DNA of 15,486 nucleotides from RGIG8775 sp045537235 (GTDB taxonomy: Bacteria > Bacillota > Clostridia > Oscillospirales > CAG-272), in the NCBI GenBank assembly GCA_045537235.1, contig JAZSPB010000148.1, positions 1 through 15,486 on the forward strand. The letters run 5' to 3'. A program made the translations under genes and the position numbers. Of this stretch, positions 6,339 to 13,029 are shown piece after piece. The notes under the pieces were generated by a model. That model did not search any database. It worked only from the letters and a program-made list of their open reading frames with translations, and was not told where the DNA came from. Positions within the stretch are counted from its first letter, which is position 1. The number at the start of each line of letters is the position of its first letter.

Positions 6339-6737
6339 ATGTATATACGACCCCAATCCGAGGACAGCGGAACCATTCGTATCCCCGACAATTACAGTGG
6401 CAATGCCTTTCCCGGCGATGCTCTGACTCCATCGTCCCCCATAGAGCTTCCCACAGAAGGGCAGCCTCCCGTCACAAAAGACACAATACCCGAGAATGAA
6501 GAAACACATCCCGTCATTCTCCACACAGAGGAGATGCCAAAGGAAGCGCCTGTTATGAAAAAAGCATCCCCCTTTTCTTCCCTGCTTCCTCCCAAAACCA
6601 AAGGCACACACGGCGGTCTTTTGGGGGACATCGGGATCGAAGAAATACTTATCATCGGTGTCCTCATTCTTCTGTCTCAAAGTGAGACCGACGATGATAT
6701 TCTTCTGCTTCTGGTACTGCTTCTTTTCTACAAGTGA
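6339..6737 (+). CDS. Uncharacterised protein with proline-rich middle and acidic-split hydrophobic C-terminus (132 aa)
   Basis: The N-terminus (residues 3-24) contains IRIPDNYSGNAF, which looks like a conserved recognition motif. The middle (about 28-90) is proline-, threonine- and glutamate-rich and probably disordered. The C-terminus (92-132) has two short hydrophobic stretches, about 100-113 and 121-131, separated by SQSETDDD. Each is too short for a standard membrane helix, but together they could form a hairpin, amphipathic or aggregating segment. The gene starts 18 bases after the previous stop with AAAGG about 9 bases before the ATG, and ends before a strong terminator. By position it is the third gene of the small-protein operon. 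Function unknown; a coat-like or membrane-associated sporulation role is speculation. Confidence 0.8.
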   Translation: MYIRPQSEDSGTIRIPDNYSGNAFPGDALTPSSPIELPTEGQPPVTKDTIPENEETHPVILHTEEMPKEAPVMKKASPFSSLLPPKTKGTHGGLLGDIGIEEILIIGVLILLSQSETDDDILLLLVLLLFYK

Positions 6738-6793
6738 TTCTTTTTTAGTCAAATGTGAATCGACAACAATCTGTTACTGATATCTCCACAAAG

Positions 6794-6830
6794 AAACGAC
6801 CGCAGACGAATTTTCGGCCTGCGGTCGTTT
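6794..6830. terminator. Perfect 12-bp bidirectional terminator
   Basis: Arms 6794-6805 (AAACGACCGCAG) and 6819-6830 (CTGCGGTCGTTT) are perfect reverse complements around a 13-base loop. T-rich tracts follow the stem on both strands, so it can end the small-protein operon on the plus strand and the aminotransferase transcript on the minus strand. Confidence 0.88.
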
Positions 6831-6834
6831 TCTG

Positions 6835-8007
6835 TCAATAATATTTTTTGCAAAAGCTTGCCAGCCGTTCCAATGCTTCGGTCAATTTTTCCTTCTCTGC
6901 GGTGTAAGCGACGCGAATAAATCCTTCACCGCATTCTCCAAAAGCACTTCCGGGAATACATACCACCCGTGCCTCGTCCAAAAGTCGGTTACAGAAGGTC
7001 ATACTGTCCATACCGAACGCACGAATATCGGGGAACAAGTAGAAGGCGCCTCGCGGACGGTTGCATCGCATACCGGGAATACTCTCAAAGCCCGAAAGTG
7101 TCAGCTCGCGGCGCTCCTCAAAGGACAGACGAATCTCCTCGGTAAACCGCTCCTTCTCCGAAAGTGCATAGGCGGCTGCTAATTGAGAGGGGGTGTTGAT
7201 GCAGGAGTTGAAATACTCTTGCACCTTGGTCATACACTTAATGATCTCCGCAGGACCGGCGGCATAACCGATTCGCCATCCCGTCATGGCAAAAGCCTTG
7301 GAGAACGAGCTGAGCACTATGGTGCGCTCCTTCATTCCGGGGAAAGAAGCGATGGAAAGCGGCTCGGCGCCGTCATAAAGAAGTGTTCCGTAAACCTCGT
7401 CGGAGAGAACCAAAAGATCCAATTCCTTGGCTACATTGGCAAGAGCCTCCAATTTATCCTTGGGAATCACCTCACCCGTGGGATTATTAGGAGAATTGAT
7501 GATAAGTAACTTGGTCTTGCCGGGGACATACAATTCACGTATCGTGTCCGCCTCCATGCAGAAACCGCTCTCCGCTGTCGTGGGAACACGGACAGCCACG
7601 CCACCGCAGTAGCTTACCGTGGCCGCGAAGTTCAAGTATTGAGGATCTTGGATCAAAACATGATCGCCCGGATCCAAAAGCACCTGCATCACAAGAGCAA
7701 ACGCGCCCATTCCGCCGTTGGTAACAATGATCTCATCCTCGGGACGATAAAGACCTTTGGCGATCAGCCCCTTCTCGGAAATGGCCTTGCGAAGTTCAAA
7801 GCGTCCCGAATTGGGGGCGTAATGGGTATTTCCCTGCTCCAGTGCCGCAGAACAAGCGCGGCAAATATCAAGATTGGTATCCTGGTTGGGTTCACCGATT
7901 CCCATGCTGATTACATTGTCCATCTTGGCCGCCTTATCAAACATGACGCGAATAACGGCTTCTTCAATGGCAACAGCCTTTTGGCTCAATAAATTTCGTG
8001 TATTCAT
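6835..8007 (-). CDS. Class I/II pyridoxal phosphate-dependent aminotransferase
   Basis: A 390-residue fold-type I aminotransferase. Landmarks are NSPNNPTG (residues 171-178), DEVYG (203-207) and the PLP-binding lysine K237 in SSFSKAFAMTGWR, with the arginine that binds the substrate carboxylate near the C-terminus expected from family knowledge. Subgroup Ib enzymes of this type act on aspartate, alanine, or aromatic amino acids; the substrate is not readable here. The ATG at 8007 is supported by AAGGAGA 8-9 bases upstream, part of which is the stop codon of the Lrp-type regulator gene, so the two are coupled (11 bases apart). Regulation by the upstream Lrp/AsnC protein is likely by context. 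No signal peptide, so cytosolic. Confidence 0.92.
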   Translation of the reverse strand: MNTRNLLSQKAVAIEEAVIRVMFDKAAKMDNVISMGIGEPNQDTNLDICRACSAALEQGNTHYAPNSGRFELRKAISEKGLIAKGLYRPEDEIIVTNGGMGAFALVMQVLLDPGDHVLIQDPQYLNFAATVSYCGGVAVRVPTTAESGFCMEADTIRELYVPGKTKLLIINSPNNPTGEVIPKDKLEALANVAKELDLLVLSDEVYGTLLYDGAEPLSIASFPGMKERTIVLSSFSKAFAMTGWRIGYAAGPAEIIKCMTKVQEYFNSCINTPSQLAAAYALSEKERFTEEIRLSFEERRELTLSGFESIPGMRCNRPRGAFYLFPDIRAFGMDSMTFCNRLLDEARVVCIPGSAFGECGEGFIRVAYTAEKEKLTEALERLASFCKKYY

Positions 8008-8018
8008 AAACAGTCTCC

Positions 8019-8474
8019 TTATTCGTCGATCGACGGCAAAACAGTCGGGCAAAATTTATATTCCATGAGCGAAAGCATGGTGTGACTTTTCACAACACCC
8101 TTCTGTCGCTTCATGTGCAACAGTTTTTCCTCCAGTGTCTGCACATCGGCGGCACACACCTTAATCAGATAATCGTATTCACCCGTGACGGCAAAGCATT
8201 CCAGAATGTCGGGATCGCGCTTGATATAGTCGAGAAGCGCCTCTATGCCCGATCCCGGTTGCACCACAACAAGAATAAAAGCCATGATGGGCTTCCCCAC
8301 CCGTTTTCCGTCGGTAAGCACGGTAAAACGGCGAATGACTCCTTCTTTTTGCAAGCGGCGGATTCGCTTATTGATAGCCGGCACCGAAAGATTCACATCA
8401 CGGCTGATCTCGGTAGCGGTTGCATCCGCTCTTGCGGCAAGGATCTCCAAAATTTTGGCATCGATCTCGTCCAT
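8019..8474 (-). CDS. Lrp/AsnC-family transcriptional regulator
   Basis: A 151-residue Lrp/AsnC protein: an N-terminal winged helix-turn-helix (about residues 1-60, with EISRDVNLSVPAINKRIRRL as recognition region) and a C-terminal ligand-binding RAM domain (about 65-145, with a GEYDYLIKV segment). Such feast/famine regulators sense amino acids and often form octamers. The ATG at 8474 has CAGGAGG 6-7 bases upstream. It lies directly before the aminotransferase, a common arrangement in which the regulator controls amino acid metabolism including itself. The amino acid sensed cannot be inferred. A weak promoter candidate is at 8500-8528. Confidence 0.93.
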   Translation of the reverse strand: MDEIDAKILEILAARADATATEISRDVNLSVPAINKRIRRLQKEGVIRRFTVLTDGKRVGKPIMAFILVVVQPGSGIEALLDYIKRDPDILECFAVTGEYDYLIKVCAADVQTLEEKLLHMKRQKGVVKSHTMLSLMEYKFCPTVLPSIDE

Positions 8475-8499
8475 AATGACCTCCTGTCAAATGGGATTC

Positions 8500-8528
8500 A
8501 ATATAAACTAATTTTACTCGTTTTCGAA
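8500..8528 (-). promoter_or_regulatory. Weak sigma-A promoter candidate of the Lrp/aminotransferase operon
   Basis: On the minus strand -35 TTCGAA (8528-8523), a 17-base spacer and -10 TATATT (8505-8500). The -35 is poor, as is common for regulated promoters. Confidence 0.4.
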
Positions 8529-8684
8529 CAAAAAGGCAATAGTTTTCCAAAACAACGATTATTTTTTAACTTTTTCGTCATTTTTGTTCAATTCTGCGCG
8601 TTCGGTCCTCGCTTTTTGCGCTTCCGTTTTATTATTTTTCCTTTTTCTCGCTCCCACAAGTACCCCGTCAGCCATATTTTATCA
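8529..8684. other. Intergenic region between nadE terminator and Lrp promoter
   Basis: About 155 bases of AT-rich DNA. The only reading frame is a highly charged 38-codon minus-strand frame (8559-8675) without a ribosome binding site, which I do not call as a gene. No hairpins or promoters beyond the listed ones stand out. Confidence 0.4.
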
Positions 8685-8724
8685 AAAAACGACCTCTCCG
8701 CCCGATACGAGCAAGGTCGTTTTT
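8685..8724 (-). terminator. Terminator after nadE
   Basis: AAAAACGACCT (8685-8695) and AGGTCGTTTTT (8714-8724) form a perfect 11-bp stem with an 18-base loop. On the minus strand the stem ends in a T run, 26 bases after the nadE stop. It is close to symmetric, so it could stop transcription from either side. Confidence 0.85.
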
Positions 8725-8749
8725 GTATGAATATAAATTTCCAAAGTTT

Positions 8750-9481
8750 TCAGGACGGTTCAAAGCACGGCATCCACTCCAACTTGAACAGATTTCTTCG
8801 ATGAAGCGTATCAATGCGCAACTTTTTTTCGGGATCATCGATCTCGCCCGTGCGGATATAGCGATCCAGCTCCGCATAGGTAAAGCCCAAATTCTCCTCG
8901 TCGGTCTTGCCGCAAAGACCGTCAATGGGAACCTTTTCCACAAGATCCTTCGGCAAGTCCAGCACATGACCGATCTGCTTGACTTCGTCCACGGTAAGTT
9001 TGGAAATCGGGCTAAAATCCCCGGCGGCATCGCCATAGCGCGTAGAATAGCCCACCCAATCCTCGGAAAGATTACAGGTGTTGGCAACACGCCCGTTACA
9101 ACTTTGCGAAACCGCATACAGCGCAGCCATTCGAATGCGCGGAGGCAGGTTGTTTCTACTTTGTTCAGTAATCGGCACGTCCTTCGGCATACTCCCAAGA
9201 ATCCCCTCTACCGCAGCCCGGATGTTGACCTCGTAATGGCGGATCCCCAGATGCTTGACCAATGCGTAGGCGCAATCAATATCCTTCTGTTCTCCGCAGG
9301 GCATAAGAACGCCGATCACTCGTTCCCGTCCAAGCGCCTGTACGCAAAGAGCGGCTACCACCGAGCTGTCCTTGCCGCCGGAAATTCCGATCACGGCATT
9401 GCACCCTTTGCCGTTTTCCTCGAAAAATCGGCGGATCCAAGCTACGCAATCTTCCGTTACTTTTTGGGCATCAAACGGCAT
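8750..9481 (-). CDS. nadE: NAD(+) synthase (ammonia-dependent type)
   Basis: A 243-residue NAD synthase converting deamido-NAD and ammonia to NAD with ATP in the cytosol. The pyrophosphatase P-loop is SGGKDSS (residues 34-40), and later come TCNLSEDWVGYSTRYGD and PIDGLCGKTDEENLGFTY, all characteristic. It lacks the N-terminal glutaminase domain of the glutamine-dependent form, so ammonia must be supplied free or by another protein. The ATG at 9481 is chosen because AGGAGG lies 9 bases upstream; the GTG at 9499 and ATG at 9490 sit on or before that site. The start overlaps the preceding YgjV-like gene by 11 bases, so translation is likely coupled. Terminator follows. Confidence 0.93.
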   Translation of the reverse strand: MPFDAQKVTEDCVAWIRRFFEENGKGCNAVIGISGGKDSSVVAALCVQALGRERVIGVLMPCGEQKDIDCAYALVKHLGIRHYEVNIRAAVEGILGSMPKDVPITEQSRNNLPPRIRMAALYAVSQSCNGRVANTCNLSEDWVGYSTRYGDAAGDFSPISKLTVDEVKQIGHVLDLPKDLVEKVPIDGLCGKTDEENLGFTYAELDRYIRTGEIDDPEKKLRIDTLHRRNLFKLEWMPCFEPS

Positions 9482-10034
9482 TTTCCTCATCCTCCTCACA
9501 CCTTTTCGTATCTGTTGTTTTTTTCAAAAGATCATATCGAATCATTGCAATTACCAGTGAGACGATGGAAAGCAAGTCCCCCACGACCGAGCCATATGCG
9601 CGGCTGATGAAATTATATGACACCCAAAACGGACACCCCGCAAGAGACATTCGCCGTATTTTCTTTTCATCATCCAGCCAAAAAGCACCTGTCTGAAGCA
9701 TAACACCAATTACAGGAAGAGGACTGTAAATATCGCCAAACCATAAGTAAAGCACCACTCCTCCCACCACCATGGAAATATTCAATACGATAAGAATGGT
9801 CACCATATGTTTTCTAACCCATTCTTTATGCTTCATTCCTGCCAAAAACGATGCGATTATGCCGATCACATCCAAGACTGCCCCCGCAAAAGCCCCCAGA
9901 AGGAGATATTGCAGAATATACAATGCTCTTGACACTACGCCGCAAAAAACGATACGCTTTCGCTTTTTCTGTTGATAACCGGTTACATATATCGCTACGG
10001 CCAAAAGCCCCACTGCAGTTGCCGGATAGTTCAT
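9471..10034 (-). CDS. YgjV-like membrane protein with 3+1+3 helix layout
   Basis: A 187-residue hydrophobic protein resembling the YgjV (Imp-YgjV) family of inner membrane proteins. Two halves are internally similar: about residues 5-66 and 105-165, each ending in a helix pair with aligned landmarks Y43...G51 and Y140...G148 and a charged loop (QQKKRKR and DDEKKIRR) before the second helix. A lone hydrophobic segment at about 76-100 links them, giving an apparent 3+1+3 layout as in SWEET and PnuC transporters. The acidic C-terminal tail (from about residue 177) is cytosolic by the positive-inside rule if the loops are internal. The ATG at 10034 has AAGGTG upstream overlapping the recQ stop. 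It sits between recQ and nadE, suggesting, not proving, a role with NAD or precursors. Confidence 0.78.
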   Translation of the reverse strand: MNYPATAVGLLAVAIYVTGYQQKKRKRIVFCGVVSRALYILQYLLLGAFAGAVLDVIGIIASFLAGMKHKEWVRKHMVTILIVLNISMVVGGVVLYLWFGDIYSPLPVIGVMLQTGAFWLDDEKKIRRMSLAGCPFWVSYNFISRAYGSVVGDLLSIVSLVIAMIRYDLLKKTTDTKRCEEDEENAV

Positions 10035-10043
10035 ATAAGCACC

Positions 10044-11882
10044 TTAATCCTTCTTCTCGTTGATCAATCGGATAAATGCCTCGCCATAACGCTCGGCCTT
10101 GACTTGACCTACACCGGAGACCTCCAAAAATTCTTCGATATTCTTTGGCTTTTTGGCGGCCATATCCACCAGCGCACTGTTGGAAAAAATAATGTATGCA
10201 GGCACTTTTTCTTCTTGAGCCAAACGAAGGCGAAGCGCCTTGAGTTCGCGGAACAATGCTTCGTCCGCGTTCATCGGTGCAGCTTCCTTTTTTTGCTTGC
10301 GTTTGCGTTTTCCCTTGCTCTCGGGCTCGGTCTTGAAGGATGCCACTACACGCTCACCGCCGAAAAGAATACCTGCGGCTCCGGGTGCCAAAAGAACTCC
10401 GCCGTGTTGTTCATTTATCGTAAGCGCTCCGATGGTCTCCAGGTGATCGATCATCTCGGAAACACGGTGCCGATCTGTCTCGCGCAAGAGTCCGTATGTG
10501 CTCAAGCGATCCAAACCCAGCTCTCTGATTCGTTGCTCGGTGCTGCCTCGAAGTGTGGCCATCAGCAAAACCTTACCCACCGAAAAACCAAGTGCATCGT
10601 ATGCTCGTTTGATACAGGAAAGAATCTTCTGCGAATCGATGGTGATATCCTCTTCCACAAAAGTCGAACGGCAGTTTCCGCAGTTCTCACAACGATTCCC
10701 GTGAGGCTGTCCGAAATAATCCAAAATATAACCGCGCAAGCACTCCGTCGTACGGCAATAACCGATCATCCGGTTCAATCGCTTGTAATTTTGATGTAAA
10801 ACGCGCTCTTTTTCTTCCTTGGTCAAAAGATTGTTTTCCTCCGAGGAAAGGATCAACTGTCGTGCAGTGGGAATATCACTGCGGGCAAACATCAAAAGAC
10901 AGTCGGCCTCCTCGCCGTCTCGCCCTGCTCTGCCCGCCTCCTGATAATATTCCTCAAGACTCAAGGGCAGATTGTAATGTATTACATAATTAACATTGGA
11001 TTTATCAATCCCCATACCAAACGCCGTGGTAGCCACCATGATCGGCTTTCGGTCATAAATAAAGTCCTCCTGATTGCGTTGCCGTTCACCGTCGGAAAGC
11101 CCCGCATGATAGCGCGTAACCGAAAGCCCCTTGCTTTGGAGAATATCACAAACACGCTCCACCTCGCGCCTCGTCATGCAATAAACAATACCGCTCTTCC
11201 CCTCGCGCTCGGTGATATAGTTCTCCAAAGCCTTCATCTTTTCGGTAGGCTGGATCACTTCAAAATTGAGATTGGGACGGTCAAATCCGGTAATGACACG
11301 CACCGGTGAACGCAATTCCAAGATGCGCAAAATATCTTCACGCACAATATCGGTGGCTGTAGCGGTAAAGGCCGCCACAACGGGTCTTCTCGGAAGTGCC
11401 GAAAGAAAAGACACGACCTTCAGATAGCTGGGGCGGAAATCCTGTCCCCACTGGGAAATACAGTGTGCCTCATCCACAGCAACCAAGGAGATGGGGATAC
11501 GCTGTGCCAGATCCAGAAAATCCTCGGTCTCCAAGCGCTCGGGGGCGACATAAACGATCTTATACATCCCCGCTTCCAAATTGCTGTAGACAGCATGGAT
11601 CTGGGGGAGTGTCAACGAGCTGTTGACATATGCCGCCGGAATTCCTGCCGTTTTGAGCGCCATGACTTGATCCTTCATCAGCGAAATAAGGGGAGATATC
11701 ACCACGGCAACGCCCCGCATCATCAGCGCGGGAACTTGATAGCAAAGGCTCTTTCCGCCACCCGTCGGCATAATTCCGAGCGCATCACGTCCCGATATTA
11801 TCGCATCGATCAACGTCTCCTGCCCGGGTCTAAAGCGGTCGTAGCCAAAAAACTCTTTCAAAACACTGTACTTATTTACCAT
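10044..11882 (-). CDS. recQ: ATP-dependent DNA helicase RecQ
   Basis: A 612-residue 3'-5' DNA helicase acting in recombination and stalled-fork repair. The motor domain has TGGGKS (residues 40-45), the DEAH box with DEAHCISQWGQDFR, a TATAT motif and the GRAGRDG motif. A four-cysteine zinc site follows (CRTTEC and CENCGNC), then the winged-helix RQC region. A very basic linker with KGKRKRKQKK joins these to a C-terminal HRDC domain (about the last 75 residues). Domain content and length fit canonical bacterial RecQ. The ATG at 11882 is chosen, with GGGGA 5 bases upstream; a TTG four codons earlier is an alternative. It is first of recQ/ygjV-like/nadE and starts 49 bases after the unknown gene. 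Confidence 0.95.
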   Translation of the reverse strand: MVNKYSVLKEFFGYDRFRPGQETLIDAIISGRDALGIMPTGGGKSLCYQVPALMMRGVAVVISPLISLMKDQVMALKTAGIPAAYVNSSLTLPQIHAVYSNLEAGMYKIVYVAPERLETEDFLDLAQRIPISLVAVDEAHCISQWGQDFRPSYLKVVSFLSALPRRPVVAAFTATATDIVREDILRILELRSPVRVITGFDRPNLNFEVIQPTEKMKALENYITEREGKSGIVYCMTRREVERVCDILQSKGLSVTRYHAGLSDGERQRNQEDFIYDRKPIMVATTAFGMGIDKSNVNYVIHYNLPLSLEEYYQEAGRAGRDGEEADCLLMFARSDIPTARQLILSSEENNLLTKEEKERVLHQNYKRLNRMIGYCRTTECLRGYILDYFGQPHGNRCENCGNCRSTFVEEDITIDSQKILSCIKRAYDALGFSVGKVLLMATLRGSTEQRIRELGLDRLSTYGLLRETDRHRVSEMIDHLETIGALTINEQHGGVLLAPGAAGILFGGERVVASFKTEPESKGKRKRKQKKEAAPMNADEALFRELKALRLRLAQEEKVPAYIIFSNSALVDMAAKKPKNIEEFLEVSGVGQVKAERYGEAFIRLINEKKD

Positions 11883-11931
11883 GATCTTCCCCAAGACCTC
11901 TTCTCATAAAAATATATATTTTTCGCAACAA
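11883..11931. other. Gap holding an AT palindrome upstream of recQ
   Basis: A 49-base gap with a perfect 16-base palindrome AAAAATATATATTTTT (11908-11923). TTGATT near the gene end upstream with TATATA inside the palindrome could be a weak recQ promoter with an 18-base spacer. No strong terminator for the preceding gene is visible, so recQ might also be read through from that gene's promoter. Confidence 0.4.
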
Positions 11932-12786
11932 TCAAAAATCAATCACATAAAGCGCACCGGAAACATCACTGTAATAGCAGGTATCACCGCAAAAGTCGAT
12001 CAGTTCCGGCTCAACGGTATAGCCCATCGCAAAAAGATTAACAAGCTGTTCTTGCCGCCGCGTCGCCACATTGATGATGCGAATTGCTGCGGGAGCATCC
12101 TCCCGATTGGTAAAGCCCTCCGCCGAATAAACCTTTCCGTCATGGAAACACGCACCTTGAATGTATTTGTGATAATCACAGTCAAAGCTGTCACGGATCT
12201 TATCCAAGCCAAGGATCACCCGTTCCATTCCCGTTTGCTCATCCGCCACAGCATCGGAGTGCTTGGGCAGGTCAAACGAAAAATACCGTGTAATATTTTC
12301 CGCATCGCGCATGGTAAAGGCATGATATATACCGTTTTCTCTATCGATCACGAAATTTCCGTACGGACGCTTGTCCTGTCCGTCGCTCCATCTCTCATCT
12401 TCAACAAAGCCGATCTCCACCGAACCCAAAAGAGTGGTGGTAAAATCGGTTCCCGCTCTTTGCAAGCGATATACCAAGCAAACACCCTTCATTTTATCCT
12501 CGACCTTGGCATAGTTGTTGTAAATATTGGAATAGAGAAGCGGAAATTCGTCCCCCTCTTCATAATATTCTGCACCGAATACGACCGCATTGCTGTGAGG
12601 AACCACGCGCTCCGCTCCGTCAAGCGTAAAGGTCGCGATCACGGTAAGATCTTGGGGCACCTCTCCAATCTCTTTCAGATCATATACGCGGCAAAGCCCT
12701 TTTGAGTTAAAACAAAACAAATAATTCCCCCAAATCGCACCGTCCTGATGCCCTTTGGCTATATTGGCAACGTGTCTGATCTTCAT
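11932..12786 (-). CDS. Unrecognised 284-residue protein, possibly beta-propeller-like
   Basis: I do not recognise the family. It has no signal peptide or membrane helix and is moderately acidic. Repeated short strand-turn patterns that end in a line of aromatic and acidic residues can be seen, for example NYLFCFNSKGLCRVYDL near residues 20-38 (approximate), GKVYSAEGF, AIRIINVATR and DTCYYSDVSGALYVIDF at the C-terminus. This looks like a small beta-propeller or jelly-roll-type sugar-binding protein, but no known repeat signature can be confirmed by eye. The ATG at 12786 fits, with GGAAAGAG upstream; a TTG seven codons earlier is less likely. A consensus-like promoter at 12823-12851 drives it. 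The only link to neighbours is its position between uronate genes and recQ. Confidence 0.75.
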   Translation of the reverse strand: MKIRHVANIAKGHQDGAIWGNYLFCFNSKGLCRVYDLKEIGEVPQDLTVIATFTLDGAERVVPHSNAVVFGAEYYEEGDEFPLLYSNIYNNYAKVEDKMKGVCLVYRLQRAGTDFTTTLLGSVEIGFVEDERWSDGQDKRPYGNFVIDRENGIYHAFTMRDAENITRYFSFDLPKHSDAVADEQTGMERVILGLDKIRDSFDCDYHKYIQGACFHDGKVYSAEGFTNREDAPAAIRIINVATRRQEQLVNLFAMGYTVEPELIDFCGDTCYYSDVSGALYVIDF

Positions 12787-12822
12787 GTTTTTTCTCTCTT
12801 TCCACAATAATATTTCGGTATT

Positions 12823-12851
12823 ATTATATCAAAAAAATCCGAACAATGCAA
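12823..12851 (-). promoter_or_regulatory. Sigma-A promoter of the unknown 284-residue gene
   Basis: On the minus strand -35 TTGCAT (12851-12846), a 17-base spacer and perfect -10 TATAAT (12828-12823). Leader of about 30 bases to the ATG. Confidence 0.72.
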
Positions 12852-13029
12852 GAGGGCGCAACAAAAAAGCAAGAGCAGTATATCGGCAACAAGGCAAAAA
12901 GCGACTCGCATCCTTGCTATGGTGGTGCAAACACAGCACTTCCGAATTCGTGCTGTTTGCTTGCGCGATCTTTACAAGGACGCGAGTCAAAATATACGCT
13001 ATAAAAATTGGGGATTCCCGTTGTTTTTC
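12852..13029. repeat. Gene-free gap with nested inverted repeat
   Basis: Outer arms 12903-12916 and 12975-12988 are 14 bases each and match with one mismatch. Inner arms 12927-12939 and 12950-12960 match apart from a two-base insertion, around a 10-base loop containing GAATTC. The whole 86-base unit would fold into a stem with an internal bubble. Next to the SDR gene end, a weak GGG/CCC hairpin at 13011-13019 flanked by A and T runs may act as a terminator. The unit could be a dispersed palindromic element or a non-coding RNA; no open frame is convincing. Confidence 0.6.

Noticed and set aside
8559..8675. A 38-codon minus-strand frame with very charged product (K, R, E-rich)
   Set aside because: It has no ribosome binding site, lies between a terminator and another promoter, and has low-complexity composition typical of AT-rich noncoding DNA. 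Homologues would be needed to call it.
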